Below are positions 16,609-25,089 of a stretch of DNA of 54,153 bases, in pieces. The notes under the pieces were generated by a model. The model made no database searches and was not told where the DNA came from. It saw only the letters and a program-made list of their open reading frames with translations. Every line of letters begins with the position of its first letter. Within the stretch, counting starts at the first letter, position 1. The translations under genes and the position numbers were made by a program. The DNA comes from CAZGRP01 sp964527995 (GTDB lineage: Bacteria > Zhuqueibacterota > Zhuqueibacteria > Oceanimicrobiales > CAZGRP01): positions 1 to 54,153 of the forward strand of contig CAZGRP010000028.1 of the NCBI GenBank assembly GCA_964527995.1, read 5' to 3'.

Positions 16609-17058
16609 TCAGTCGCTTTGACCACCCCGGGCGTCGGGCAACAGGTGCTCGGTCAGGGAGAGGGCGATGCCGGAGAGCATCACCTCCGGACCCAGCTTGG
16701 TGAAATCACCGGAGAGAAGGCTGGCATCGACATTGGCATACAGAGAACACCCGGCCTCCCGTTCGATGATCAGGCCAGCCAGGCGACCCATGTGCTCAGC
16801 GATGAACGTCACCTCCCCGAGCATCTCGCTGACCACAAAACCGGTGCAGAAATGCAACTGCAGGTGGGCGGTGTGGGTGTAGACCGAGATCAGGCTGCCC
16901 TTTTTGTCTCCGATCGGGATCTCCGGATAGATCTCCAGAGACAGTTTCCGTCCTGTCTCCGAGCCTACCAGCACAAAGCGGTAATTGTTGCCCTTGAATT
17001 TCGCCTCGACGCCCAGCACCGAAGCGATCTTGTCGATGTCCTTCTTGGTAAACTTCAC
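16609..17058 (-). CDS. Hypothetical protein, about 149 residues
   Basis: GTG start with GAGGTGG 7 bases upstream. It begins MKFTKKDIDKIASVLGVEAK and continues as an alternating alpha/beta soluble protein (RKLSLEIYPEIPIGDKKGSL; LQLHFCTGFVVSEMLGEVTF). There is no signal peptide or membrane segment. I do not recognise the family. It lies between the cspA terminator and xerD, 11 bp from the latter, so it may head the xerD-mcmA1-birA-coaX transcript, though no clear promoter is seen in the short upstream gap. Confidence 0.75.
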   Translation of the reverse strand: MKFTKKDIDKIASVLGVEAKFKGNNYRFVLVGSETGRKLSLEIYPEIPIGDKKGSLISVYTHTAHLQLHFCTGFVVSEMLGEVTFIAEHMGRLAGLIIEREAGCSLYANVDASLLSGDFTKLGPEVMLSGIALSLTEHLLPDARGGQSD

Positions 17059-17102
17059 GATTTCACCACCTCGCGCCGGGTCTGACCGAGCGACCTATAC
17101 GA

Positions 17103-17132
17103 CAAAACCCCGATGTTGCATCGGGGTTTGTC
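17103..17132 (-). terminator. Intrinsic terminator after cspA
   Basis: The arms CCCCGATG and CATCGGGG are perfect, with flanking A:T pairs extending the stem, a 3-base loop and TTTTGTC on the minus strand. It begins 40 bp after the cspA stop. Confidence 0.92.
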
Positions 17133-17172
17133 CGCCGTCAACAAACAGCCGTCTTCCGTGTGAAACAGGCGA

Positions 17173-17373
17173 CTAAAGCTTGACAACTCTGGTGGCCTGT
17201 AGTCCTTTCTCGCCGGCGACCATCTCGAACTCGACCTCGGCGCCTTCGGGCAGGGTTTTGAAGCCATCCATTTCAATGACGGAGTAGTGAACGAAAACGT
17301 CCTCTCCGTCCTCCTGCTCGATGAACCCGTAACCCTTGTTCTCGTTGAACCACTTAACTCGACCTCTCGGCAT
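17173..17373 (-). CDS. cspA: Cold-shock protein (CspA family)
   Basis: A 66-residue single cold-shock domain with RNP1 KGYGFIEQ and RNP2-type VFVHYSVI motifs, starting MPRGRVKWFNENKGYGF. It is an RNA chaperone acting in the cytoplasm. AGGAGG lies 11 bases before the ATG. The gene is a single-gene unit: its own promoter at 17475-17503, a leader of about 95 bases as in other csp genes, and its own terminator at 17103-17132. Confidence 0.96.
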   Translation of the reverse strand: MPRGRVKWFNENKGYGFIEQEDGEDVFVHYSVIEMDGFKTLPEGAEVEFEMVAGEKGLQATRVVKL

Positions 17374-17474
17374 GCTACCGTGTGCCTCCTCATTCTGCGG
17401 CCCTCGCGTCCCCGCAGCCCATGTCTACGATCGCTGCGCGAAGTTGACGGCCAACCCAAATTCTGAACGCACGG

Positions 17475-17503
17475 AATATAACGAATGAGATACATTTTGT
17501 CAA
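17475..17503 (-). promoter_or_regulatory. Sigma-70 promoter of cspA
   Basis: On the minus strand: TTGACA (17503-17498), a 17-base spacer, TATATT (17480-17475). Transcription should start near 17468. It is among the best consensus promoters in the window. Confidence 0.9.
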
Positions 17504-17563
17504 GGACAAATTCAGTATTCTGCCCAAAAGCGACGTGAGGCTCGCCCATGGGTCAGATTGCGT

Positions 17564-18232
17564 TTAATCCGGGATTGCTGCGAGTGCGCGCTCTCGCAAG
17601 CCCTTCAGGGCGGCCGCCGGATCGGCTGCAGCAAAGATCGAGGTGCCTGCCACCAGCACCGTGGCTCCTGCGGCCACAGCCCCCTCAGCCGTCGATTCAT
17701 CGATACCACCGTCCACTTCCAGGTCGATTTCCCGGCCGCTGCGATCCACCATCTCACGAACCCGGCCGATTTTGTCCACCACCGAGTCGATGAACTTCTG
17801 CCCGCCAAAACCAGGGTTCACACTCATCACCAGGATGACGTCAGCCACGTCGAGGACTTCCTCCAACATCACCACTGGCGTCGCCGGGTTGATGGCCACG
17901 CCGGCACCGGCGCCGCTCTCCTTGATTTGATGCAGCGTCCGGTTCAGGTGGATACAGGCCTCAGCCTGTACCGTGATGTTGTCGGCTCCAGCCCGCCGAA
18001 ACGCCTGGATATAGCGGTCCGGTTCCTCGATCATGAGATGAACGTCGAGGGGCAGGTCGGTGACGCGACGGGCCGCTTCCACGACCAGCGGTCCGAAGGA
18101 GATGTTGGGGACGAAGTGGCCGTCCATGATGTCGCAATGGATCCAATCCGCCCCGGCCTCGGCGACAATGCGGATCTGCTGGGCCAGACGTGCAAAGTCG
18201 GCCGCCAGGATCGAGGGGGCGATTTTCACCAT
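17564..18232 (-). CDS. rpe: Ribulose-phosphate 3-epimerase
   Basis: A 222-residue TIM barrel starting MVKIAPSILAADFARLAQQI. Metal and catalytic motifs are present: DWIHCDIMDGHFVPNISFG, LDVHLMIEEPD, SVNPGFGGQKFI and LEVDGGID. It interconverts ribulose 5-phosphate and xylulose 5-phosphate in the pentose phosphate pathway. It overlaps the PASTA gene by 7 bp and ends the def-fmt-rsmB-PASTA-rpe run. Confidence 0.97.
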   Translation of the reverse strand: MVKIAPSILAADFARLAQQIRIVAEAGADWIHCDIMDGHFVPNISFGPLVVEAARRVTDLPLDVHLMIEEPDRYIQAFRRAGADNITVQAEACIHLNRTLHQIKESGAGAGVAINPATPVVMLEEVLDVADVILVMSVNPGFGGQKFIDSVVDKIGRVREMVDRSGREIDLEVDGGIDESTAEGAVAAGATVLVAGTSIFAAADPAAALKGLRERALAAIPD

Positions 18233-19059
18233 TTTCTTGCGCCTGCACGTTTCGCCGGAAGACGGCTAACCTCGAGATTCAGGGTATCGCCGCGCTTCAC
18301 CTCCGTTCCGGCGGGGATGGACTGCCGTAAGACGGTCTCTGGAAGAAACTGGTCCGAGTCGCGGTAGCGAATCTCACCAACCGTCAGCCCGGCCTTCTGA
18401 ATCTCGCGCTTGGCTCGGTCGAGCATTTTGCCCTCCACGAAGGGGACGATGAACTTCGTTGGAACGCGGCCGTTGCTCACGGTCAGATCGACGGCGGTGC
18501 CGATCTCGACCTCGGTGCCCGGCGGGATCGACTGGTCCAGGACGATGTTCTCCGGGTAGTAGTAGGAAAACTCTCCATCAACCTCCCCAACCCGAAGCTC
18601 CAAGTTCTTCAAAGTCAGTCGGGCCTGGGTTTCATCCAGTTCGATCAACCGCGGCATCTTCACAGTGCGCTCACCCAGGCTGACCACCAGGTGGATGCGG
18701 CGGCCCGCCTTCACGGGGCGATGCGGGCCGGGATTCTGCTCGATCACGTAGCCGGACGGATACGTCGAGTCGAAGCGGCGCTCGTCCTCAACGACACGAA
18801 ATCCTTGAGCGATCAATACCTGACGCGCCTTCTCCACGGGCATGCCGACGACGCCCGGTAGATCGACGGACTCACCGTGCCGCGTATACCACGGCATGAT
18901 CACACGGTCGAGCAGCAGCACCCAGACAGCCAGGGCGGCGAAGGCGATGGCAGCCCACTTGAGCCACCTCAAAACGCCACGCCTGGTTGGTCGAGCCCCC
19001 TTCCCGTCATCCGCTTCTGGGGGAGAAGAAGTTGGTCCGATTTCGGGTACGCTGCTCAT
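18226..19059 (-). CDS. Membrane-anchored PASTA-domain protein without a kinase domain
   Basis: 277 residues. A short Pro/charged cytoplasmic tail (1-30) precedes one membrane helix (about 33-52, AAIAFAALAVWVLLLDRVI) and then three tandem PASTA modules (about 66-135, 136-203, 204-272). Each has the VPxVxGxxxxxAxxxL-type start and a closing GTEVxxGDxLxLxVS-like strand (for example IPAGTEVKRGDTLNLEVS). PASTA repeats bind muropeptides or peptidoglycan, usually as the sensor of PrkC/Stk kinases. Here no kinase is attached. The gene overlaps rsmB and rpe by a few bases, in the slot where Firmicutes carry prpC-prkC-rsgA. Confidence 0.92.
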   Translation of the reverse strand: MSSVPEIGPTSSPPEADDGKGARPTRRGVLRWLKWAAIAFAALAVWVLLLDRVIMPWYTRHGESVDLPGVVGMPVEKARQVLIAQGFRVVEDERRFDSTYPSGYVIEQNPGPHRPVKAGRRIHLVVSLGERTVKMPRLIELDETQARLTLKNLELRVGEVDGEFSYYYPENIVLDQSIPPGTEVEIGTAVDLTVSNGRVPTKFIVPFVEGKMLDRAKREIQKAGLTVGEIRYRDSDQFLPETVLRQSIPAGTEVKRGDTLNLEVSRLPAKRAGARKW

Positions 19060-20423
19060 TTTTTTCTTCTCAACCTTGCTGCAAAACTACCGTCCATTCC
19101 GTGCACATGTGGCCAGGTTTGAATATATCCTCTGCTGTCCGTAAACTCTTCAGCCACCCAGTTTGTTGCCGGTTCGAGTTCGAAGTTCGGATGCGCCCGA
19201 AGGAAATGCTCCACGACCTCCTCGTTCTCGACAGGCTCGATGGTGCAGGTGCTGTAGACGAGCACTCCCGCTGGCCGCACCAGCGCGGCCGCCGCCTCGA
19301 GCATCTCGGCCTGCAACTCGGCGAGTTCGGCCAGGTCCTTCTCTTTCCGTTTCCAGCGCAAATCCGCCCTCTTGGCGAGCACGCCCAGCCCCGAGCATGG
19401 GGCATCCACCAGCACTCTGTCCGCCGGACACGCGCCAAATCGCCGAGCGTCGGCGACCACCACGAAAACCCGCCGGCATTGCAGCCGCTCAATGCTCTCA
19501 CGCATCGAGCGGGCCCGCCCCGGATCCCGATCCACCGCCACAACGGTCGCCTTCTCTTTGCAACGCTCTGCAATATACGTAGACTTCCCACCAGGGGCGG
19601 CGCAGAGGTCGAGGATGGTGTCATCGGGTTGCGCATCCAACACGAGCACCGGCAGGGCGGCACTCTCATCCTGTACTGTCAGCTTGCCGGCGGCAAATGC
19701 GGGCAAGCGGCTCGGGTCTCCGCCGTGTTCAAGTCGAATGAAATCCGGGAGAAAACCCTCGCGGGCATCCAGGCCCAGACTACGCAGCTCCTCCAGTATC
19801 TCGTCCCTGCTGGCCCGCAGGGTGTTGATCCGCAGGCTCAACGCCGGCCGGCGGTTGTTGGCTTCACAGAGCTTCCGTGTTTCCTCGACGCCGAATCGCT
19901 GTAGCCAGCGCCGAACCAGCCACTGCGGATGGGATTCGCGCACCGAAATCGCCGTCACCGGATCGTCCTCCAGGAGCGGATACACCACCCGCTCGGGCTG
20001 GCGAAGATAGGTTCTCAGCAGACCGTTCACCAGGCGCCCCCAGGCCGGAGACTGCTGCCGGGCGAGGAGGACAGCTTCCGATACCGCTGCGTAGGCTGGG
20101 ATTCTTTCGAGGAAAAGGATTTGATACAGGCCAAGCCGAAGAATCACTTTCAGAGCGACCGGCGTGCGCCGGTAGTCCCCATGGGAGAGTTGAGCCAGAA
20201 TCCAGTCGAGTCGACCCTGCCAGCGGATGACGCCGTACACGAGCTCGGTCACCAGATTCCGGTCGACTGGCGAGAGTTCGGTTCGGCTCAGCTCCCGGGA
20301 CAGAAGGTGATCGATGTAGGGCCCGCTCTTCGACCAGCTCCGGAGGATTCGGTAGGCCGCCCACCGCGCCGGGCTGACCTGGGTGTGTGCCGGCGCCTGC
20401 GTGCGGGTGTCACTCGAATACAT
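19056..20423 (-). CDS. rsmB: 16S rRNA (cytosine-967-C5)-methyltransferase RsmB
   Basis: 455 residues. The N-terminal NusB-like RNA-binding domain (about 18-150, AAYRILRSWSKSGPYIDHLL) is followed by a Rossmann methyltransferase domain with DLCAAPGGKSTY (SAM motif I), VLVDAPCSGLGVLAKRADLR (release Cys) and VYSTCTIEPVENEEVV (nucleophile Cys). It methylates C967 of 16S rRNA. The ATG overlaps fmt by 14 bp. Length is close to E. coli RsmB (429). Confidence 0.94.
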   Translation of the reverse strand: MYSSDTRTQAPAHTQVSPARWAAYRILRSWSKSGPYIDHLLSRELSRTELSPVDRNLVTELVYGVIRWQGRLDWILAQLSHGDYRRTPVALKVILRLGLYQILFLERIPAYAAVSEAVLLARQQSPAWGRLVNGLLRTYLRQPERVVYPLLEDDPVTAISVRESHPQWLVRRWLQRFGVEETRKLCEANNRRPALSLRINTLRASRDEILEELRSLGLDAREGFLPDFIRLEHGGDPSRLPAFAAGKLTVQDESAALPVLVLDAQPDDTILDLCAAPGGKSTYIAERCKEKATVVAVDRDPGRARSMRESIERLQCRRVFVVVADARRFGACPADRVLVDAPCSGLGVLAKRADLRWKRKEKDLAELAELQAEMLEAAAALVRPAGVLVYSTCTIEPVENEEVVEHFLRAHPNFELEPATNWVAEEFTDSRGYIQTWPHVHGMDGSFAARLRRKK

Positions 20424-21333
20424 CGCCCGGTTCCAACTTGTGGCCTCTCAAGAACTCCGCCGCCGACATCCGGCGCCTGCCGGCCAGCTGCATCTCCAGG
20501 ATCGAAACCACGCCGGAGCCGGTTGCCACGTTGATTTGATCGTCGTCGACCCCCACAACCGTGCCGGGGCCGAAGTCGGTGCGAGCGTCATGCGGCCGTG
20601 AACGATAGATCTTGATTTCCTTGCCGTTCCAGAACGTAAAAGCACCCGGGTCAGGACTCAACCCGCGGATGAGATTGTGCACCTCAACCGCCGGCTTCTG
20701 CCAATCGATCCGGCACATTTCCCGGGTGATTTTCGGTGCCCGTGTAGCACGACCGTGCTGTTTCCTCCTGGGGGCTTTTCCTTCGGCGATCAGATCGACG
20801 GTGCGCCGCAGCACGACAGCGCCTAATTCCGCCAGACGCTTCGACAGCTCGCCCGCCGTTTCCTCCTCGCCAATGGCGATCTTCTCCTGGAGAATCATGT
20901 CCCCCGTGTCAACCCGCTCTTCGATGAAGAAGGTGGTGACACCTGTTTCCCGTTCGCCACGAATAATAGCCCACTGGATGGGAGCCGCCCCGCGATATTT
21001 GGGCAAAAGAGACGCATGCAGATTCACGGTACCCTTGGGAGGAAGAGTGAACACCTCGGGCGGCAGGATTCGGAACGCCACGACCACACAGAGGTCGGCG
21101 TTCAAGCTGTGCAATTGTTCCAGGAACTCCGGTGCGCGCAGGTCAACTGGCTGTAAGACGGGCAGGTTTTTCTCCACCGCAAACTTCTTCACGGGGCTGC
21201 TCCGCACCCGAAGTCCGCGGCCTGCCGGCTTGTCGGGTACCGTCACCACAGCGACGACCTGATGTCCGCTGCGCAGCAGCTCGCGCAGACTCGGCACGGC
21301 AAATTCGGGCGTGCCCATGAAGACAAGTCGCAT
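20410..21333 (-). CDS. fmt: Methionyl-tRNA formyltransferase
   Basis: 307 residues starting MRLVFMGTPEFAVPSLRELL. The catalytic core shows NLHASLLPKYRGAAPIQWAI (Asn/His) and VDTGDMI, followed by an OB-like C-terminal tRNA-binding domain. It formylates Met-tRNA(fMet) for initiation. It sits next to def, which removes the same formyl group. Overlap with rsmB suggests translational coupling. Confidence 0.96.
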   Translation of the reverse strand: MRLVFMGTPEFAVPSLRELLRSGHQVVAVVTVPDKPAGRGLRVRSSPVKKFAVEKNLPVLQPVDLRAPEFLEQLHSLNADLCVVVAFRILPPEVFTLPPKGTVNLHASLLPKYRGAAPIQWAIIRGERETGVTTFFIEERVDTGDMILQEKIAIGEEETAGELSKRLAELGAVVLRRTVDLIAEGKAPRRKQHGRATRAPKITREMCRIDWQKPAVEVHNLIRGLSPDPGAFTFWNGKEIKIYRSRPHDARTDFGPGTVVGVDDDQINVATGSGVVSILEMQLAGRRRMSAAEFLRGHKLEPGDVFE

Positions 21334-21400
21334 TGAATCTGTTTCACTCCAGTAAACGTGCCGGGCGGACCTGCGACGGCCAGCTCGACCCTTACCCGCC

Positions 21401-21931
21401 TCAGGCCGGGACCGACTCTGCCCGCGCCTCCTCGGCGATCTGTCGCAGGCGTTTGTCCAGCAGACGCCGCTTCATCGGGCTGATGCGGTCGATAAAGAAA
21501 ACGCCATTGAGGTGGTCGTTCTCATGTAGGATGACGCGGGCGAGCATTTCCTCGCACTCCTCCTCCACGGTTTCGCCTTCCAGATTGGTATAACGCAGCT
21601 TGATGCGCACTGGACGCACCACGTCTTCGTTGATACCGGGCAGACTCAAACACCCCTCCTCCGCTTTCTCCACCTCTTTGGAGGTGAACAGGATCTCGGG
21701 GTTGATGAAGACCTGTGGCAGGGCATCCTCCTCGATAACGCCGAGATCGACGACGAACAGGCGAATAGACTCGCCGACCTGCGGCGCGGCCAGGCCGACG
21801 CCCTCAGCATCCTGCATCGTCTCAATCATGTCCTGCGCCAGCTGGCGCACCTCCTCATCAATCTCTATGATCGGCGCCGCCTTCATGCGAAGCACCGGGT
21901 CCCCATATTTGCGGATCACCAACCGTGCCAT
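21401..21931 (-). CDS. def: Peptide deformylase
   Basis: 176 residues with all three metal-site motifs: GVGLAAPQVG (motif 1), EEGCLSLPG (motif 2, Cys ligand) and HENDHLNG (motif 3, HExxH with catalytic Glu). It removes the N-formyl group from nascent proteins. It lies 3 bp after yajC and 67 bp before fmt; that gap holds no clear terminator. Confidence 0.97.
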   Translation of the reverse strand: MARLVIRKYGDPVLRMKAAPIIEIDEEVRQLAQDMIETMQDAEGVGLAAPQVGESIRLFVVDLGVIEEDALPQVFINPEILFTSKEVEKAEEGCLSLPGINEDVVRPVRIKLRYTNLEGETVEEECEEMLARVILHENDHLNGVFFIDRISPMKRRLLDKRLRQIAEEARAESVPA

Positions 21932-21934
21932 TTT

Positions 21935-22249
21935 CTACCCCAGTTTCTTGGACACTGCACTACGAGCCATCTCAACCTTCACATTATCGGCAATCTTCAC
22001 GATCAAAATATCGTCCTTTTCTCTTATGCCGACCACGGTACCGATGATGCCGCCCGTTGTCAGAACCTTATCGCCTTTCTTTATACTCTCCAGCATGAGC
22101 CGGTGCTCCTTCTGCCGCCTCATCTGGGGCCGGAGGATCAGAAAATACATGATCAAGATGATCAGCAGAAAGGGCATGAGGCCGACCAGCGGATTACTCT
22201 GTCCACCTTGCGGCGCCCCCAACATGGCAAGAACGAGGAGTGCAGTCAC
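21935..22249 (-). CDS. yajC: Preprotein translocase accessory subunit YajC
   Basis: 104 residues: one membrane helix (about 22-41, LVGLMPFLLIILIMYFLILR) followed by RPQMRRQKEHRLMLESIKKG and the short beta domain GDKVLTTGGIIGTVVGI. YajC associates with SecDF-SecYEG. The usual order is tgt-yajC-secD-secF. Here def follows instead and secDF is absent from the window. The start overlaps the tgt stop by 4 bp. Confidence 0.95.
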   Translation of the reverse strand: MTALLVLAMLGAPQGGQSNPLVGLMPFLLIILIMYFLILRPQMRRQKEHRLMLESIKKGDKVLTTGGIIGTVVGIREKDDILIVKIADNVKVEMARSAVSKKLG

Positions 22250-23403
22250 TCTTCCCTCCTTTCGGTATGCCCCTCATCGGTTGTATTTGGATACTGCTCC
22301 AAGAACGAATGCTGCCACTGCGCGAAAGTTCCAGCTTCGATCTGCTTCCTGGCGGTCGAGATCAGGGAATGATAAAACTGCAGGTTGTGCAGAGTGCCCA
22401 TACGCATGCCGAGAATCTCGTCCGCCTGAAAGAGGTGGCGCAGATAAGCCCTGCTGAATGTCTGGCAGGCGTAGCACGGACAGGCGGCATCGATCGGTGT
22501 GAAGTCATCCTTGTAGCAGGCATTGCGCAGATTGAGAGTCCCCGTCCACGTGAACACCTGCCCCCTGCGCCCGTTCCGGGTCGGTATGACACAATCGAAC
22601 ATGTCGATGCCGAAACCGATGGCCCGCACGATGTCGTCCGGCTTGCCCACACCCATCAGGTAGCGCGGCTTAGCAACCGGCAGGATTTCGGTGCAGACCT
22701 GTGTCATCTCCCACAAGGCGCTTTTGGGCTCGCCCACAGAGAGTCCGCCGATGGCATATCCGGGGAAGTCGAGCTCTACCAGCGCCTCGGCGCTCTCGCG
22801 GCGAAGGTGTGCGTAGGTGCCTCCCTGCACGATCCCGAAGAGGGCCTGGTCATAGCCATACCTCGAAGAGGTCGTCGCAAAGGCCGCCTTGGCTCGTCTG
22901 GCCCAGGCAAGCGTCAGCTCGTTGGAGGACATCACGTAAGCCAGGGGCGACGGATACGGCGGGCATTCGTCGAGCACCATCATGATGTCCGAACCCAGGC
23001 TTCGCTGGATATCGACGACTCCTTCCGGTGTGAACTTGTGATACGAACCGTCGTGATGAGACTGGAAGACGACACCCTCCGGGCCGATCTTTCGCAGCGA
23101 TGCCAGGCTGAACACCTGATAGCCGCCGCTGTCGGTGAGGATCGGCCGCTGCCAACCGCAGAAGCGATGGAGACCCCCGGCCTTTTCGATCACCTCGGTT
23201 CCAGGCCGAAGGTACAGGTGATACGTATTTGCGAGAATCATCTTCGCCCCCACCGTCGCGAGCTCGGCCGGCGATAGGGTTTTGACCGTGCCCTGCGTAC
23301 CCACCGGCATGAACACCGGCGTCTCGACATCGCCGTGGCCGGTGCGCAGGACACCGGCTCGCGCCTGGGTCACCGAATCGTGACTCTTGATTTCAAAGGT
23401 CAA
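22246..23403 (-). CDS. tgt: tRNA-guanine transglycosylase (queuine synthesis)
   Basis: 385-residue TIM-barrel enzyme. It has VFMPVGTQGTVKTLSP, the catalytic-side segments LTDSGGYQVFSL and DMFDCVIPTRNGRRG, and the Zn site CPCYACQTFSRAYLRHLF. It swaps guanine-34 for preQ1 in tRNAs with GUN anticodons. Length matches the bacterial family (about 375). It lies 12 bp after radA. Confidence 0.96.
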   Translation of the reverse strand: MTFEIKSHDSVTQARAGVLRTGHGDVETPVFMPVGTQGTVKTLSPAELATVGAKMILANTYHLYLRPGTEVIEKAGGLHRFCGWQRPILTDSGGYQVFSLASLRKIGPEGVVFQSHHDGSYHKFTPEGVVDIQRSLGSDIMMVLDECPPYPSPLAYVMSSNELTLAWARRAKAAFATTSSRYGYDQALFGIVQGGTYAHLRRESAEALVELDFPGYAIGGLSVGEPKSALWEMTQVCTEILPVAKPRYLMGVGKPDDIVRAIGFGIDMFDCVIPTRNGRRGQVFTWTGTLNLRNACYKDDFTPIDAACPCYACQTFSRAYLRHLFQADEILGMRMGTLHNLQFYHSLISTARKQIEAGTFAQWQHSFLEQYPNTTDEGHTERREE

Positions 23404-23415
23404 CTTGGTGCACCT

Positions 23416-24783
23416 TCACGCCACCACCGCCTCGAGAGCATCCTCGACACGATCGACTGGCAGGAGTTCCAGCCTCACCGCCGAGCTGCCTGCGGTCTTG
23501 GCCGACCGGGGAACGACAGCCCGGCGAAACCCGAGTTTCTCCGCCTCGCTCAAGCGCTTGTCCAACCCCGGCACCGCGCGAACTTCGCCGCCAAGGCCGA
23601 CCTCACCGACCACCATCGCCTTCGGGTCGACGATTTCATTCCGCAGGCTGGAAGCCACCGCCACACACAGGCCCAGGTCGGCAGCCGGCTCGCTGAGACG
23701 CACACCACCGGCGACGTTGATGAAGACGTCAGCAGTCGAAAGCCGCAGCCCGACGCGCTTTTCAAGTACGGCCAGGAGTAGCGACAGGCGACGGCTGTCG
23801 AAACCCGCCGCGGTCCGCTGCGGCATACCGTAGTTGGTCGGTGTGACCAGGGCCTGCACTTCGACCAGGAACGGCCTGGTCCCCTCCAGCGTGCATACCA
23901 CGGTCGATCCCGATACGTTCTCGCGCCGCTGCGCCAGAAAGATCTCCGAAGGGTTGGTGACTTCTCGCAGGCCGTCCTCGGTCATTTCGAAGACACCAAT
24001 CTCGCGCGTAGATCCGAAGCGGTTTTTCACGGCCCTGAGGATGCGATAAAAGTGGTCGCGATCTCCTTCGAAGTACAGAAGAGTGTCAACCATGTGCTCG
24101 AGCAGTTTCGGACCAGCCAGATAGCCGTCCTTTGTGACATGGCCGACCATGAAGACCGGCAGGCTGCGTCCCTTCGCCAGGTTCATCAGACGGAGGGCAG
24201 ACTCGCGCACCTGACTGACACTTCCGGGCGGACTCTGGAGCTCGGGATGATAGACCGTCTGGATGGAGTCGATGATCAGCAACCGCGGAGAGATGCGTTC
24301 GGCTTCCTCGAGGATAATCTCGAGATTGGTCTCGGCCAGTATCAGCAGATGCTGCGACGACAGACCGAGCCGGTCTGCACGCATCTTGGTTTGCTTCACC
24401 GACTCCTCGCCCGACACATAAAGAACCAGGAATTCATCACGGGCAAGCGCCGCTGCCTCCTGTAACATCAAAGTGGACTTGCCAATGCCCGGATCTCCAC
24501 CGATCAGGATCACCGACCCCGGCACAATGCCACCACCCAGCACACGATTGAACTCGTCGCTCCATGCCGCCACTCGACGATCCTCATCCAATTGGATCTC
24601 CGAAAGTGGAACCGGTCTGGGCGACCCCTGCGGCGACCGTTCGTCGCGCGATGATGCCGGCTGCAACCGCTCCTCAACGAAACTGTTCCAGGCGCCGCAT
24701 TGCGGGCACTTCCCGAGCCAGGCGGGCGAAGCATGCCCGCAGGACTGGCAGACGAACTGAACCTTTTTCTTGCTTTTGGTCAT
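23416..24783 (-). CDS. radA: DNA repair protein RadA
   Basis: 455 residues. An N-terminal C4 zinc finger (CQSCGHASPAWLGKCPQCG) precedes the RecA-like ATPase with Walker A GGDPGIGKSTL. The RadA signature VKNRFGSTREIGVFEM follows, then the C-terminal Lon-protease-like domain (DVFINVAGGVRLSEPAADLG). It is a branch-migration helicase in recombination repair. The ATG at 24783 has no clear ribosome site. It is preceded by a promoter (24999-25027) and by a hairpin-U tract inside the leader (24854-24875). Confidence 0.95.
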   Translation of the reverse strand: MTKSKKKVQFVCQSCGHASPAWLGKCPQCGAWNSFVEERLQPASSRDERSPQGSPRPVPLSEIQLDEDRRVAAWSDEFNRVLGGGIVPGSVILIGGDPGIGKSTLMLQEAAALARDEFLVLYVSGEESVKQTKMRADRLGLSSQHLLILAETNLEIILEEAERISPRLLIIDSIQTVYHPELQSPPGSVSQVRESALRLMNLAKGRSLPVFMVGHVTKDGYLAGPKLLEHMVDTLLYFEGDRDHFYRILRAVKNRFGSTREIGVFEMTEDGLREVTNPSEIFLAQRRENVSGSTVVCTLEGTRPFLVEVQALVTPTNYGMPQRTAAGFDSRRLSLLLAVLEKRVGLRLSTADVFINVAGGVRLSEPAADLGLCVAVASSLRNEIVDPKAMVVGEVGLGGEVRAVPGLDKRLSEAEKLGFRRAVVPRSAKTAGSSAVRLELLPVDRVEDALEAVVA

Positions 24784-24853
24784 TGCTGGTAAACGGACCG
24801 ACCCGAGGTCGAAGGCTCGACCCTACGGCCGGCAGTGCCGCCCTCCTTCACAC

Positions 24854-24875
24854 AAAAAGCGCCCCAATGGGGCGT
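24854..24875 (-). terminator. Hairpin with U tract inside the radA leader (attenuator or sRNA terminator)
   Basis: On the minus strand CGCCCC-ATT-GGGGCG is followed by CTTTTTGTG, a compact intrinsic terminator. No minus-strand gene ends upstream of it, yet it sits about 70 bp before the radA start and about 130 bp after a strong promoter. So it either ends a roughly 135-nt small RNA or attenuates radA. Confidence 0.72.
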
Positions 24876-24998
24876 GTCGTTGAGAAGCAATGAGGCAATC
24901 GCAGCAACTCGCGGAGCCTGAGCAGAACGGACAACCGACTCCGATCTGGTGGCATGAAGTGCCGCATTTTCAAGCAATTATGGCCTTCGCCAGATGCT

Positions 24999-25027
24999 AT
25001 TATATCAAACTTTCGGTTAAAAGTCAA
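24999..25027 (-). promoter_or_regulatory. Sigma-70 promoter for the radA leader
   Basis: Minus strand TTGACT (25027-25022), a 17-base spacer, and a perfect TATAAT (25004-24999). It is the best -10 box in the window. Expected start near 24992, about 210 bp before the radA ATG. Confidence 0.88.
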
Positions 25028-25045
25028 GGCTTTTTGAGGCGGCGC

Positions 25046-25074
25046 TTGACTGTCTTTCCGGAGTTGCGTATGTT
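25046..25074 (+). promoter_or_regulatory. Sigma-70 promoter of the plus-strand lipoprotein gene
   Basis: TTGACT, 17-base spacer, TATGTT. Expected start near 25080, just before the GGAG ribosome site at 25080-25083, so the leader would be very short. It is back to back with the radA promoter, only 18 bp away. Confidence 0.78.
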
Positions 25075-25089
25075 TGCTTGGAGCGGATC

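Noticed and set aside
17055..17549. 164-residue frame spanning cspA on the minus strand
   Set aside because: Out of frame with the cold-shock domain and crosses the cspA promoter and terminator.
24880..24992. Possible tRNA or 6S-like RNA in the radA leader
   Set aside because: No T-loop GTTCGANTC, no 7-bp acceptor stem and no long closing helix could be found; only the terminator hairpin is clear.
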